Shown piece after piece: positions 1 through 9,669 of a stretch of DNA of 64,000 nt. Made by a program: the position numbers and the translations under genes. The notes beneath the pieces were generated by a model, which was given only the letters and a program-made list of their open reading frames with translations, was not told where the DNA came from and did no database searches. Source of the stretch: Salinibaculum litoreum (lineage in GTDB: Archaea; Halobacteriota; Halobacteria; Halobacteriales; Haloarculaceae); assembly GCA_009789175.1 (NCBI GenBank), contig CP046867.1, forward strand, positions 1 to 64,000. The letters are read 5' to 3'. Positions within the stretch are counted from its first letter, which is position 1, and every line of letters begins with the position of its first letter.

Positions 1-2961
1 CTCAGGGACGATATCGTCCAAGAAGCGGCGGAGTTCGGCCTCTGAATCGAACTTCGACTCGACACCGCGTGGAACCTTGAGGTCGTTGGGGGTCGCACCT
101 GATAGTACGTCGCCGAAAGTGGACCCTGGTCGAACAGATCCCCGTCGACGACATCGTCGGCGGCGAGCAAATAGATAGGAGTTGAAACTTCGTGCCGCCG
201 GTCGTCTTCGTCATATACGGTGCCCGCCCGGTCTTGTAGTCGTAGAGCGTGAGCGTCGGTTGCTCGCCGTCCCGGCTTACGTCGACGCGGTCGATGTACC
301 CGCGAACCGAGACAGTCGACCCGTTCGGACGTTCGACGGTGAACGGACCAGCATCCGAGTCGGGGAGGCCCTCACGAACGGAGCTTCGAACAGATGCGGA
401 CGGGCCGCACCATCCCGAGAACGTTCGTTGTCGAGAAACGTGGCGAACAATCCCTCTTCGGGGGCTTCGTGGGGCTTGACGCCCGATTCGTAGAGGGTAT
501 GCCCGCAGTCGTCCAGTCCCGCGAACAGTTCCGCCTTCCACCGCTCGTAGAATAGACCGTCGTAGTCGAAGTCAGCGTTTCGAAGTTCCTCGACGGCGAT
601 CTCCTGAAGATGCGCGGTCAGTGTGGCCCGGTCAAACGCGGCGAGGTCGACACCATCTTCGGCCTTGTCCTGCAGATCGGCGTAGAACCGTTCGAGGACG
701 TCATGGACGTACGACCCGGTTTCGAGCGGCGTGGGGACGACCTCGACGTCGTCGGGGTCCTCGATCCCTAGCACGTTGTCGGCGTAGAACTTGAAGCCAC
801 ACTCGACGTATCGCTCGATCCGACTCGCGCTGTAGGGTTCTCGCTCTGACGGTGGATAGACCTCCGCGACGGTTTCGGGAGCCAAAACCCCGTCGTGGTC
901 GGTGAGGCCCGCAACCCCCCTGTTGGCCGCACATAGGAGTCCGCGGTCCGTGCGCTTGGTCTGCTCAGGCGAGAGATCCCCTCGGTCGCCGGCACGACTA
1001 ACTGCTGCACGCCGGTCGGCCGTTTCGGCGACGTGGCGGAAGAGGTCTTCACGAGAGCCCACACGGTCGTCGACACCGTCCTCGGGGTCGATGCCGGTCA
1101 CGCGTTGGAGTTCATCGAGGACCGGCGACCGGATCACGGTTGATTCGTCGTCGCCGGTCTCGGGCGTAGTGATCGTGAGCGCGTCGACGTTCGCGAGCAG
1201 AGTCGCGAAGAGATACCGGCCTCGGAGTCGCTCGTCCCCCGTGTCGAACCTGGGATGGGCGTCCGTCATCTCCTCGAAGAAAGCCGGACGTTCCGGCGTC
1301 ACCGGGAAATGTTCGCTGGTCAGTCCCACGAGAAACACCTTCTCGAAGGACCTCATCCGGGCGTCGAGCATCCCCATCACTTCGACGTGGCCGCCGACAG
1401 CGCCTTGCGGAACCCGAATCGGCACGCCGTCGAAGGCGCGGGTGAACAATGCCAACGGGGAGAGATCACTACTGACACCCGCCAGCGACTCGAACGAGGA
1501 GAGGACCTCGTCCACGGTGTCGTAGGCCCGCCCCTCGACGGCTTGCTCGGCGCCGCTGGCGTAGTCTTCCGTCGCTGTCTCCAGGTCGAACCGGTCGTCC
1601 AGCAGTCGTCGGAGCGTCTCGGTTGCGCCCCCGATGTCGCCCGTTCGGAGCGTCTCGAGCGTAGCTAGCAGATCCTGGATCAGCGCCGCCGCCTCATCGT
1701 CGACATCGTCGAGGAGAGGTGACACCGAAACCGTGTCGCGCCGGCGGGCAGCTGCCGTAATGGCGCTGGCCAGGTCACTATCGACGACATCGACCAGCGG
1801 ATTCGCCAGTAGCGAGGTGAGGTCCCCAGCGCGCGGGTCGGGTTCGGCGAGGTTTAGGAGGTCGTGTACGACACTCCCGGTGAACGTCCGGTTCAGCTGT
1901 GAAGCGGCGGTCGTGACGTACGGGATGTCGAACGTATCGAACGTGTCCTCGACATACCCCGAATAGGCCTCGGTCCCCGGCACGACGACAGCCAGGTCGT
2001 CCGGGTCACGGCCATCGGCCAGCTCGGTTCGGAGTTCGCGGGCGACGAAGCGAATTTCGCGTTCGGGCGTGGGGAGTTTCCGCCATCGGAGAGAGTCAGA
2101 GACCGAGATGACGTCTGGATCCGGCCGATAGAGGGCCTCAGTGATCGTTCCGAAGGCCTGCCCGGCCCCATCAGTGGGCTCTATTTCTACCGTCTCGAAG
2201 TTCAGCGATTCGTAGACGTCTAGGGCGTCTTCCGCGACCGCGTCGACCCCGGTCTGGCCCCCCTGATGGAGCGGCAGTAGCGCGATTATCGGGAGGTCGT
2301 CGACGAGGCGTTCGACGACGCGCCGTTCGACGGGGCGGAACTCGTGATACCCAGAGAGGACGACGACGTCCAGTTCCGGGAAAAGTGTCGAAAGCGGCTG
2401 GTCTGCCGTCGCGACGGCGTTGAACATCTCCCCACGGGTACAGACCCACTCGTCGACGTGGTCTGCATGGAGATCCCTGTAATGGCGGTAGGCGTCGACG
2501 GTGGCTGTCGCTATACGGTCATCGAGAGGGGACCCCTCGAACTCCGCTGCCAGCGCGTCGGCGGTCCCGACGCGGGCGTCGTCGAAGAGTGAGAACCGGC
2601 TACTGAACGAATCAGCGAGTGCGGCGGATGCAGGTTCGCCGGCAAGAACACCAGTAGTCTCGGCTGGGGTTCTGTCTAGAGCGAACTCGGTTAGCCGGCG
2701 GTTCAGCTGTCCGGTGAGTGGTTGAACCGGGCCGTAAAGGTTCTCGTACCACTCGCGAACGACCGCATCAAGCGTCTCGGCGCGAAGGCGAAGGGAATCG
2801 TGGGACGCGGCCCAGCTATCCTCGACCATACTCCGGCGGGCGTCGTTCCGCGTTATGTAGAGTATACTCCCCAGCGAATCGGTTGCGATGTCACCAGCCC
2901 GCTGAAATGCCCGTCGTTCCAATCGGGCGTGTTTCGGACCGGTGAGAAGCGTTGAATCCAT
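1..2961 (-). pseudogene. AddB-like PD-(D/E)XK exonuclease/helicase subunit, 3' partial, three frameshifts
   Basis: The product resembles the AddB/RexB branch of double-strand-break repair nucleases: a UvrD-like inactive helicase body followed by a C-terminal PD-(D/E)XK nuclease. The start LLTGPKHARLE and the phrase YITRND fit haloarchaeal members. The cysteine of YVECGFKF lies before the nuclease domain, and the nuclease core (GYIDRVDV then LYDYKTGR) is readable only after changing frame. Three shifts are seen, near 384, 178 and 85; each is repaired by inserting one base (the last two in C runs), after which the reading continues in frame to the left edge. About 960 residues would be present, still lacking the true C-terminus. 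No AddA-like partner is in the window. The shifts may be assembly errors rather than inactivation. Confidence 0.75.
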
Positions 2962-3231
2962 CGATACTCCCTACCAACATATCGGCCATACTTCACTCTT
3001 GGTGTGACTGACAGCTTCGGGTTCCTGTACCGGGAGCGGGCGGGTGAAATAGGGAGGACCCGGCAGGTCAGTCGACCGTAACACTCGAACATCAGCCGTT
3101 CTAACCGGTATCCACTTCCAGTTGAAGCGTCCATTCGAGCAGACCAGTGAGTGTACCCAGGGTTTGGGTCCCGGTTTCGTCGCTCTGAACGCTAACCCGG
3201 GCAGTCTCTTTTGGGTGTTTCTTTCCCAATG
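2962..3231. other. Intergenic stretch without a recognisable gene
   Basis: This stretch lies between the AddB-like start and the left inverted repeat of the IS5-type element. I see no convincing coding region; the short reading frames here are shadows. Confidence 0.5.
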
Positions 3232-3248
3232 GGCCTTGTTTAGACGCA
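3232..3248 (+). repeat. Left terminal inverted repeat of the IS5-type element
   Basis: GGCCTTGTTTAGACGCA matches the reverse complement of 4763-4779 at 15 of 17 positions, including the first 13 bases without a mismatch. Confidence 0.65.
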
Positions 3249-3350
3249 GAATGAGTGTGTCATTGTCCCACGTACTACTGCGAAGCAGGTGATTGATCTC
3301 TCTGTGAGGTACAGTCTTTCGCTCACAAAATACATCGTCTCCGAGGCGAA

Positions 3351-3860
3351 ATGGGCACTCATATGCCCTCCAGACGAGCGTTCCTGAGTACGGTTGGAAC
3401 TAGCGTGTCGCTCGCCCTTGCTGGGTGTCTAAACTCACCTCAGCGAGTCGAGGGGTATGTACAATTCAAAGTAATTGATGGTCTCATAGAGGATTCAGGT
3501 CATACTACAGAGATTCCGATCATCAATGTGGATGCTAGCTATGAAAACGATACACCCCCAGATCTCGTTTACCTCAACGAGAAGTGGGCAGATCAATTTC
3601 CGGTACCCCGAATGCCGACCGTTTCGGATTCCCTTCATCGCACGCTCACTGAACGGTTCGATTCTGTGCGCTATGTAGTCGGAACAACCAGTCCCGGATG
3701 GGCCGAAGACGACGAGTCGGTCGGTAGTTTTAATGTTTCCACAACGCGAGAGAATTTTAATCGAGTACAAGTTCACTCCAAGGTTACAGTTTCGTCCGAT
3801 GGTACATACCTAACAATCCATTCGGTTGACGGACTATGGAACTTTGATTCGAATGAGTAA
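3351..3860 (+). CDS. Tat-exported lipoprotein, function unknown
   Basis: The N-terminus carries a twin-arginine signal (SRRAFLSTVG) followed by a hydrophobic stretch and a lipobox ending in LAGC, so the protein should be exported folded and anchored by lipid outside the cell. The mature part, about 145 residues, matches no family I recognise. It starts MGTHMPSRRAF; the second ATG at 3363 is an equally good start. The gene is less GC-rich than its surroundings and sits between the two inverted repeats of the IS5-type element, facing its transposase end to end (23-base gap), which suggests a passenger gene. Confidence 0.7.
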   Translation: MGTHMPSRRAFLSTVGTSVSLALAGCLNSPQRVEGYVQFKVIDGLIEDSGHTTEIPIINVDASYENDTPPDLVYLNEKWADQFPVPRMPTVSDSLHRTLTERFDSVRYVVGTTSPGWAEDDESVGSFNVSTTRENFNRVQVHSKVTVSSDGTYLTIHSVDGLWNFDSNE

Positions 3861-3883
3861 TTGATGTTCTATGTTGCACGGCC

Positions 3884-4708
3884 TTAGAGAGCGAGTTCGA
3901 GATTCCACACACTTGCTTTCAACACAAGTTCACGGAACTGACCGAACCAGGTTCGTGCCCGAAGGGTGTCGCCATACCGCTGCTTGAGCGCAAAGAAGAC
4001 AGCCTCAGCCACTGATCGAAGGTGATAGACATCATCGTCATGGCGAGCGTTGTGTGCTATATCAAGCGGAGAGAACTCCCATTGTTTGATCACTGGCCGA
4101 ACACCGGACTCCCGGAGTTCCGCACGTAGATCGTCCCAGTCATACCCTTTGTCAGCGGCGATGGTCTGTAGTTGGTTGAGATTCCGCGTGAGTACCTGCC
4201 ACCCGACGTGGGTGTCGTGAGGCTGCTTCATCGAACAGTGAATATCCAAGACAGTACTGGTTTCGCAGTCCACCAACGCTGTCGTCTTGACCGATCTGAA
4301 GGTGTATTCTGTCGGGTTTGCGTAATGACGGCTGGCCGAGTGACGGTCGAAGGCCGTTGCATCGGTAGCCTGTACATCACCGGTATCGTGGAGAGTAGCA
4401 GAAAGCCTCAAAAGAGTTCGCCAGATTGCAATCTTGAGCTGCTGCTTCCGGACACATACGGTCGTAAAGTCTGGTAGCTCACTCGTTTTGAGGTTCATTT
4501 TCTCGACAATACCGGGCATCTCATGAAGAATATCGAGGAGCCGTCGATAGGGAAGGTCAAGATATTCGCGGAGACCGTGGATTACCACGATTACCCAGTC
4601 AGCGTACCCGCCGTCACCTTTCTTGACTGCTGGAGAAGGATCGCCAGAGACAGCCCGTTGCGCTAGTTTTACGAGGCGATCTGTGAAGCGTGAGAGACGA
4701 GAGGCCAC
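3884..4708 (-). CDS. IS5-family DDE transposase
   Basis: This 274-residue protein has the order of acidic residues expected of an IS5-family DDE transposase: the first Asp in ATDATAFDRH, the second in AADKGYDW, and the Glu in RSVAEAVFFALKQRYG. The opening (SRLSRFTDRLVKLAQRAV) and the block GYADWVIVVIHGLREYLDLPYRRLLDIL are typical of haloarchaeal members. The reading frame is full length and uninterrupted, so the enzyme may be active. It lies inside the inverted repeats at 3232 and 4779. Confidence 0.9.
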   Translation of the reverse strand: MASRLSRFTDRLVKLAQRAVSGDPSPAVKKGDGGYADWVIVVIHGLREYLDLPYRRLLDILHEMPGIVEKMNLKTSELPDFTTVCVRKQQLKIAIWRTLLRLSATLHDTGDVQATDATAFDRHSASRHYANPTEYTFRSVKTTALVDCETSTVLDIHCSMKQPHDTHVGWQVLTRNLNQLQTIAADKGYDWDDLRAELRESGVRPVIKQWEFSPLDIAHNARHDDDVYHLRSVAEAVFFALKQRYGDTLRARTWFGQFRELVLKASVWNLELAL

Positions 4709-4762
4709 ACTACTCAGGTTGACTCAGAGGGAAGTTAGATCACCGAAATGGATGGTTTTCCC

Positions 4763-4779
4763 GGCATCTAAACAAGGCC
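4763..4779 (-). repeat. Right terminal inverted repeat of the IS5-type element
   Basis: This is the complement of the left repeat at 3232-3248 (15 of 17 positions), 55 bases beyond the transposase start. Confidence 0.65.
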
Positions 4780-4934
4780 TTCTCAATGTATAGACGTCGT
4801 CGTGGTCAGGAGAGTGACGCCGACAGCCATGACGCAGCCCGTGGCGAACCAGGCCAGCGTCAAATTCCTGGGGACATCACCTGATACGCTACTACTCGCA
4901 CTAAATCAAACATCCGATTGCGGTCCAATCTCGG

Positions 4935-5258
4935 CTACGCGTCCGGGTTGACAGGGCCTTTATATTGGGATCGGACCTTTTCGCCATCCCGCCACTGCCA
5001 GTAGTAGTAGCGGTTGTCGTTTATCTCCTTGATCGTGATCGTCGCTTTCGACGGGACATCATCTGGGAGGTCATTGGGGCGCTCGTCGATCTCGTCCTCC
5101 TCTGACTTTTCCTCGAGACGGGCCTCGCGAGCTTTGTGTTCTGCGAGTTCCTCGGCGTAGCGTGCGACGTGTTGGAGCTGGTCTGGAGAGTAGCCGCTGA
5201 GTGTGTTGACGATGTCTGTCGGGAGTTCCGCCGGCGGCGTGGGTGGCTCGTCGGGCAT
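4935..5258 (-). CDS. DUF6788-type small acidic protein
   Basis: The 107-residue product starts MPDEPPTPPAELPTDIVN, has a charged helical middle (ARYAEELAEHKAREARLEEKSEE) and ends with a basic-aromatic block, NRYYYWQWRDGEKVRSQYKGPVN, that resembles the haloarchaeal DUF6788 family. The role is unknown. An upstream TTG would add eight residues but lies inside the palindrome at 5275-5315, so the ATG at 5258 is preferred. A degraded copy with the same C-terminal block and the same palindrome lies at 57913-58150. Confidence 0.7.
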   Translation of the reverse strand: MPDEPPTPPAELPTDIVNTLSGYSPDQLQHVARYAEELAEHKAREARLEEKSEEDEIDERPNDLPDDVPSKATITIKEINDNRYYYWQWRDGEKVRSQYKGPVNPDA

Positions 5259-5274
5259 CAGCAATTGCCTCGTG

Positions 5275-5315
5275 TTAACCAACAGAACGCCTTCCGATAA
5301 AGTTTTGTTGGTTAA
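5275..5315. promoter_or_regulatory. Palindromic operator or recombination site before the DUF6788 gene
   Basis: TTAACCAACA (5275-5284) is repeated inverted as TGTTGGTTAA (5306-5315) with 21 bases between; the longer arms match at 13 of 14 positions. The same arms with the same 21-base spacing recur at 58110-58150 beside the second DUF6788 copy. It probably covers the promoter, which points to autoregulation; a recombination site is the alternative. Confidence 0.6.
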
Positions 5316-5534
5316 TCAGATATCGTCTCGCCGCTGGCTGAAGAGTACGAATAGCAAATTACTCAGAAATAGACCGTGCCGCTAGATATCGTCCGGGCGG
5401 GGCGCGTGCGCAGTACCGGTCAGGGTTTCGAGTCCGAACATCTCACGAGTTCCGCGTTGTTTTGCGTTGCCAGTTCACTACTCAACAATACTACTGGCGC
5501 GCAATTACCAACGGGGTGCGTTGAAACACCATCG

Positions 5535-6005
5535 TTAGTTGGCCTTTGCGTCGCTCGTGGACTCAGCGCTGTCTGTGCCGAACGAGCGCGCGTACCCCTG
5601 GGCGTAGGCGCCGAGGAACATTCCGGCGATGGCCCAGAGGATAGGGTAGTTTCCGATGCCGACGCTCGCGTAGGCTGCGCCGGGACAGATTCCGGAAAGG
5701 CCCCAGCCGACGCCGAAGATTGCACCCCCGAGGATGACGTTCCGATCGAACGATTTCAGTCGTCGTTTGTAGGCGTCACCCGTGAGAGGCGCGCGGTCGA
5801 GGGATCGCGTTGCGACTGCGAACGTGATTCCGGTGACGACGGCTGCACCGCCCATCACGAACAGCAGGCCGAAGTCATTGAACTGGAGGAAGTCCAGAAC
5901 GATCTCGGGCTTGGCCATCCCGCTGAACGCGAGCCCGAACCCGAAGATGAGGCCCCCGACGTAGATGAGCGGGAGGAACAGCGGGTTCCGTTCGCGGTCG
6001 CTCAT
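5535..6005 (-). CDS. YeeE/YedE family (DUF395) sulfur transporter half, second subunit
   Basis: This membrane protein of 156 residues has hydrophobic segments around LIYVGGLIFGFGLAFSGM, FGLLFVMGGAAVVTGITFAV and the signature GVGWGLSGICPGAAYASVG, the conserved Cys/Gly motif of YeeE/YedE proteins that conduct thiosulfate or related sulfur compounds. I start it at MSDRERNP; that ATG overlaps the stop of the gene before it (ATGA), so the two halves are translationally coupled. Together they equal one long bacterial YeeE. Confidence 0.88.
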   Translation of the reverse strand: MSDRERNPLFLPLIYVGGLIFGFGLAFSGMAKPEIVLDFLQFNDFGLLFVMGGAAVVTGITFAVATRSLDRAPLTGDAYKRRLKSFDRNVILGGAIFGVGWGLSGICPGAAYASVGIGNYPILWAIAGMFLGAYAQGYARSFGTDSAESTSDAKAN

Positions 6006-6499
6006 GGCGACACCCCCAGCGCCTGCACCAGTTGCGCAGTGCCGATGGCGAAGGCGAGGAACGTCGCGACGTTCACCAGCGACGTGTTCGACAGCGAGCC
6101 GACGCCACAGACGCCGTGGCCGGACGTACAGCCCTTGCCGAGGCGTGTACCGACACCGACGAGGAAGCCGCCGCCGAGCAGCCGCCACCACTGGACGTCC
6201 GTCGTCCAGATGCCGTCACCTGCAACGAGCACATACACTGCGGCACCGCTGATAATGCCTGCAGTGAACACGAGCCGCCATCCGCGAGACTGGACGTACT
6301 TGAAGCGATTGAACCGTGGAATCGCCGAGACGTACGATAGCGTCGATTCGAGGAACGTGCTCGCGCCCGCAATAATTCCCGTTGCGAGGTAGATCGTCGC
6401 GGCTCCCAGTCCGACGAGCAGACCGCCAACGAGATACTGCGTTACCCCGCGCGGAAAGAGTTCTCCGAGTGCAAGCAACGGTGTGAGCGTCTCTATCAT
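6002..6499 (-). CDS. YeeE/YedE family (DUF395) sulfur transporter half, first subunit
   Basis: The 165-residue protein has four or so membrane spans and the motif GKGCTSGHGVCGVGS, which supplies the conserved cysteine of the YeeE/YedE sulfur channel. It overlaps the upstream rhodanese/MBL gene by one base (TAATG) and the downstream half by four (ATGA), so all three should be made from one mRNA. It is likely to import thiosulfate or a similar sulfane-sulfur compound for the enzymes encoded around it. Confidence 0.88.
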   Translation of the reverse strand: MIETLTPLLALGELFPRGVTQYLVGGLLVGLGAATIYLATGIIAGASTFLESTLSYVSAIPRFNRFKYVQSRGWRLVFTAGIISGAAVYVLVAGDGIWTTDVQWWRLLGGGFLVGVGTRLGKGCTSGHGVCGVGSLSNTSLVNVATFLAFAIGTAQLVQALGVSP

Positions 6500-7686
6500 T
6501 AGTCTGTTAGTGCTTCCTCGCTCGCCGCGCAGTTGTTCGGCCCGAGCTCCAATTCGAAGGCTTCCTCGTCGTCGGGGGAGTCTCGACCGAGGTTCGTGGC
6601 GATGATCTCCTCGTAGTTCGCTGGTCGCGGCGGCATATCCGCGACGATGAACTCGACGAACTCGTCTTCGTCCATCGTGAGTGCATCCATCCGCTCAATC
6701 AACTCCCCGAGTTCAGCCGTATACGTACCGTCGTCCTCAGATGTCGCCGCGTCGCTGAAGTGAGCGGGGGCGATGATCGTCTCTTCGGATAGCGATAGGA
6801 CCTTCTCGTGGAGGCTCTCGTAGAGCGTTCGTGCGGCGTCCCTCGCCGCCTCGGGATCTTCGAGGTCCGGTCGAGCGACGCTCTCGGTGAACACTCCATC
6901 GCCGGTTAACAGGACGTCTCCGACCTTGTACGCGGTCATCCCGGTCGTGTGACCGGGTGTGTGGACGACCTCGATGTCCACGTCGCCGACGGTGAGCGTC
7001 TCACCGCCTTCGACGGTCTCGTAGTCGCCGTCGTACTCGATGCCACGCTCGGCGGCTGGTTCGGGAAGCACCGGTGTTGCGCCGGTCTCCGTGGCGAGAT
7101 CACGAATGCCCGAGATGTGGTCTGCGTGGATGTGCGTATCTACTGCGTATGCGAGTTCGACTCCGAGCGTCCGAACGTCCTGAACGTATTCGTCGGTGAA
7201 CGTCCGTAGCGGGTCGATGACTGCGGCCTCGCCGTCGGAGGCGATGAGATAGGCGAGACAGCCACTCGACGGTCGTTGATACTGTGTAACCGTCGCGTCA
7301 ACGTTCGTATCTAATTCCTGGGACTGGTAAATGCGCGCCCAGCCCTTCATACCGCGTTCGAGGTGGTCGACGTCGTAGCCTCCCGCTTCGAGGAGTTCGG
7401 CGACCATCTCACTGGATCCGCCCTTCGCACAGAGGACGGTGATACGTCGGTCGTCCGGAAGGTCCCCGTGTAGGTCCTCGGGAATACCGTCGAGCAACTC
7501 GAAGTACGGATAGTTCACGACGTCAACGGTCTCACCGTCGATACGCCACTCCTCGAAGTCGCCCTTCGAGCGCACGTCGAGGACGAACACGTCTTCGCCG
7601 TTGTCGATGCGCTGTTTCAATTCCTCGGGTCTGGTCGATTCGACCGCCTCATCGGTATTCGTATTCGGGTGGTTCCCTTCGGTCAT
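6499..7686 (-). CDS. Rhodanese-MBL fusion, persulfide dioxygenase-like
   Basis: The 395-residue protein joins an N-terminal rhodanese domain (about residues 15-125, active-site Cys86 in CAKGGSS) to a metallo-beta-lactamase domain (about 130-345). The latter shows the THIHADH metal motif at 184-190 and HTPGHT further on, as in ETHE1/Blh persulfide dioxygenases. Known relatives oxidise glutathione-type persulfide to sulfite or move sulfane sulfur. It leads a minus-strand operon with both YeeE genes and faces the TusA/DsrE genes across a shared 205-base promoter region. Confidence 0.88.
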   Translation of the reverse strand: MTEGNHPNTNTDEAVESTRPEELKQRIDNGEDVFVLDVRSKGDFEEWRIDGETVDVVNYPYFELLDGIPEDLHGDLPDDRRITVLCAKGGSSEMVAELLEAGGYDVDHLERGMKGWARIYQSQELDTNVDATVTQYQRPSSGCLAYLIASDGEAAVIDPLRTFTDEYVQDVRTLGVELAYAVDTHIHADHISGIRDLATETGATPVLPEPAAERGIEYDGDYETVEGGETLTVGDVDIEVVHTPGHTTGMTAYKVGDVLLTGDGVFTESVARPDLEDPEAARDAARTLYESLHEKVLSLSEETIIAPAHFSDAATSEDDGTYTAELGELIERMDALTMDEDEFVEFIVADMPPRPANYEEIIATNLGRDSPDDEEAFELELGPNNCAASEEALTD

Positions 7687-7891
7687 CTCACCTCCTTCTA
7701 TCGGCTGCTGCCAAATAAGGATTTGTATAGTGATTCACCCTACACACAATATTAAACCCCCTATTCTAAGGCAATACAGCCTGAAAAGAGTATTCAAGTG
7801 CTATTTAGTGAGCCCAGTTGTGTTCTAAACGGGAACTACTACCGACACGCTTTTCATAACGGAGCCAATATTGGGTAGTGAATCCAATACT
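7687..7891. promoter_or_regulatory. Divergent promoter region of the sulfur island
   Basis: This AT-rich gap lies between the rhodanese/MBL gene (minus) and tusA (plus). TATTGGGTAGTG followed by AATCCAATA (7869-7889) forms a palindrome with ATTGG and CCAAT arms just before the tusA ATG. A related TAGTGATTCACCC lies near 7730 before the other gene. Both positions could bind one regulator. No regulator gene is adjacent. Confidence 0.4.
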
Positions 7892-8137
7892 ATGACCGAG
7901 TACGAAACCACCGATACGCTCGACGTGAAGGGTCAGAACTGTCCGATGCCGGTCGTCAAGACCAAACAGAACGTCGACCAACTCGCCGAAGGAGACGTCC
8001 TCGAAGTCCTCGCTACCGACCCAGGTAGCATGAGTGACCTGGGCGGCTGGGCTGATACAACTGACGGCGTCGAACTCCTCGACCAGCAGGAGGGCGACGA
8101 CGTGTACAAACACTACGTCCGGAAGACGGAGGCATAA
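7892..8137 (+). CDS. tusA: TusA-family sulfur carrier
   Basis: The 81-residue protein has the invariant CPMPVVK motif with the sulfur-carrying Cys17 and the fold pattern of TusA/SirA (DTLDVKGQNCPMP, later DVLEVLATDPGS). TusA proteins carry sulfur as a persulfide between rhodanese and DsrE-type partners. The ATG at 7892 is preferred to an in-frame TTG at 7871 because the latter lies inside a palindrome. Its stop overlaps the DsrE start by one base (TAATG), so the pair is coupled. Confidence 0.9.
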   Translation: MTEYETTDTLDVKGQNCPMPVVKTKQNVDQLAEGDVLEVLATDPGSMSDLGGWADTTDGVELLDQQEGDDVYKHYVRKTEA

Positions 8138-8714
8138 TGAGCACCGACACCACGCAGACAGCAACGTCCGGCGATGAGGAACCTTCGCGTGCGGAACTCG
8201 CCGCGCGTGTCACAGAGCTGGAAGAACAGATTGCCGAAACCACAAGTGAGGACAGCCAGCCGAAGATGTCCATTATCGCGACGAAAGGCACCCTCGATAT
8301 GGCGTACCCGCCACTCATCTTGGCGAGTACCGCTGCCGCGTTCGACTACGAGGTGACAGTCTTCCATACGTTCTGGGGCTAGACATCCTCCACGAGAAGC
8401 GCTCGAAGGATCTGAAGCTGAGCTCCGTCGGCAACCCCAACATGCCCATGCCGAACGCCATCGCTGCGCTTCCTGGCATGGACCGCATGACGACGAAGAT
8501 GATGGAAAAGAAAATCGACAATAATGACACGGCGACGATCGAGGAGCTAATCGACACGTCGCTCGAGATGGGCGTCGAGTTCCAGGCCTGTCAGATGACC
8601 ATCGACCTGATGGATTACGACGAGGACGACTTCTACGACGGTGTGACAACCGGTGTCGGTGCCGCCACGGCGATCCAGGATATGGCTGACGCCGACATCC
8701 AACTCCTCATCTGA
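8137..8714 (+). pseudogene. DsrE/DsrF/DrsH-like sulfurtransferase, one frameshift
   Basis: The first frame reads to TVFHTFWG and stops at 8382; the second continues from 8379 with LDILHEKR and runs through NPNMPMPNAIAALPGMD to the end at 8714. One extra G in the GGGG run at 8375-8378 restores a 192-residue protein. Residues 25-45 predict a coiled coil; the rest is the DsrE-like fold, with the Cys of FQACQMT matching the conserved cysteine. The intact protein would exchange sulfur with TusA. The single shift in a G run makes a sequencing error plausible. Confidence 0.82.
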
Positions 8715-8769
8715 TTCTCCTGATCCTATTGGAGCCCGATTCTGTAGACACTATACGGGATTGTACAAT

Positions 8770-8871
8770 ATGCCCAAGATGACATCCAACGACACTATGA
8801 ACAAATACGAGACGGTCAGTGACCGAATCACGAATACGTTCCTCCACATCGGGGAGATCACTCGCATATGA
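8770..8871 (+). CDS. Possible 33-residue coupled ORF before the DUF2270 gene
   Basis: A short frame beginning MPKMTSNDTMNKYETV ends with a TGA that overlaps the DUF2270 ATG (ATGA at 8868-8871). The overlap suggests translational coupling. I recognise no family, and the frame could be chance. Confidence 0.25.
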   Translation: MPKMTSNDTMNKYETVSDRITNTFLHIGEITRI

Positions 8872-9575
8872 CTTCACCATCGGACGACGATACTGGGCAG
8901 AGTCCTGAAGCAACGGCATCACCGTATATCGGTGCGGGCCTGCTCGACGAAGACATGGGGCCGAGTTCTGCGATGGCTCACCTCTATCGTGGTGAGATCC
9001 ATCGGATGAAACTCTGGCGCGAACGACTCGACAGGACGACTAACTGGGCGGTCATCGTGATTGCAGCGCTTCTCACATGGGCATTCTCGAGTCCGAACAA
9101 CCCCCACTACATCATCCTTGTCGGTGTCGCAACGTTGACGGTCTTCCTTGTTATCGAGGCACGACGCTACCGCGGCTACGATATCTGGCGGTCGCGTGTC
9201 CGCACACTCCAAGAGAACGTCTGGGCGTACGGCCTCGATCCTGATTACGGCCTTGCTGATGATAACTGGCGGGAGACGCTCGGCAAGGACTACAGGACGC
9301 CGACACTCAAAATCGCCGCTGAGGAGGCTATCGCTCACCGTTTGCGGCGCATCTACCTTCCCCTGTTTATCGTGGTTCTTGCCGCATGGATCGTCCGTAT
9401 TACGGCGTTCGCTCCCGAACCATGGACCGAAACGGCGGCAATCGGGACGATTCCGGGTCCGATAGTCGTGGGACTCGTCGCCGTCTTCTATGCGGCAGCA
9501 CTCGTCGTCGCTCTCCGGCCGCGTACTTGGCATGCGAGGGGCGAACTCCGCTCTGAAGACCTCCGAAAACGATGA
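8868..9575 (+). CDS. DUF2270 membrane protein
   Basis: The 235-residue protein begins with a hydrophilic 45-residue segment, then MAHLYRGEIHRMKLWRERLDRTTNWAV, the recognisable opening of DUF2270. Two membrane hairpins follow (about residues 60-98 and 163-212), separated by a soluble part containing YDIWRSRVRTLQENVWAYGLDP. DUF2270 has no established function; it is a frequent haloarchaeal membrane family. It follows the sulfur genes in the same direction. Confidence 0.85.
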   Translation: MTSPSDDDTGQSPEATASPYIGAGLLDEDMGPSSAMAHLYRGEIHRMKLWRERLDRTTNWAVIVIAALLTWAFSSPNNPHYIILVGVATLTVFLVIEARRYRGYDIWRSRVRTLQENVWAYGLDPDYGLADDNWRETLGKDYRTPTLKIAAEEAIAHRLRRIYLPLFIVVLAAWIVRITAFAPEPWTETAAIGTIPGPIVVGLVAVFYAAALVVALRPRTWHARGELRSEDLRKR

Positions 9576-9669
9576 GACCCGGGCCACTAATCCTCTACCA
9601 CCTCGAAGCGGGAATGGCTCGTGTCCTCCAGTATGTCGGGTAATACGGAGTTGTGGAGTAATTAAATCG

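Larger units (their letters stand above)
3232..4779 (-). mobile_element. IS5-type element with a passenger lipoprotein gene
   Basis: An inverted repeat bounds this stretch: GGCCTTGTTTAGAcGCa at 3232-3248 and its complement at 4763-4779, 15 of 17 positions matching. Inside are the transposase at 3884-4708 on the minus strand and, unusually, a lipoprotein gene at 3351-3860 on the plus strand. The 1.55 kb length is larger than a usual single-gene IS5 element of about 1 kb. I could not see a clean target duplication. It is possible that the real left end is nearer 3880 and the far repeat belongs to a second copy or derivative. Confidence 0.6.
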
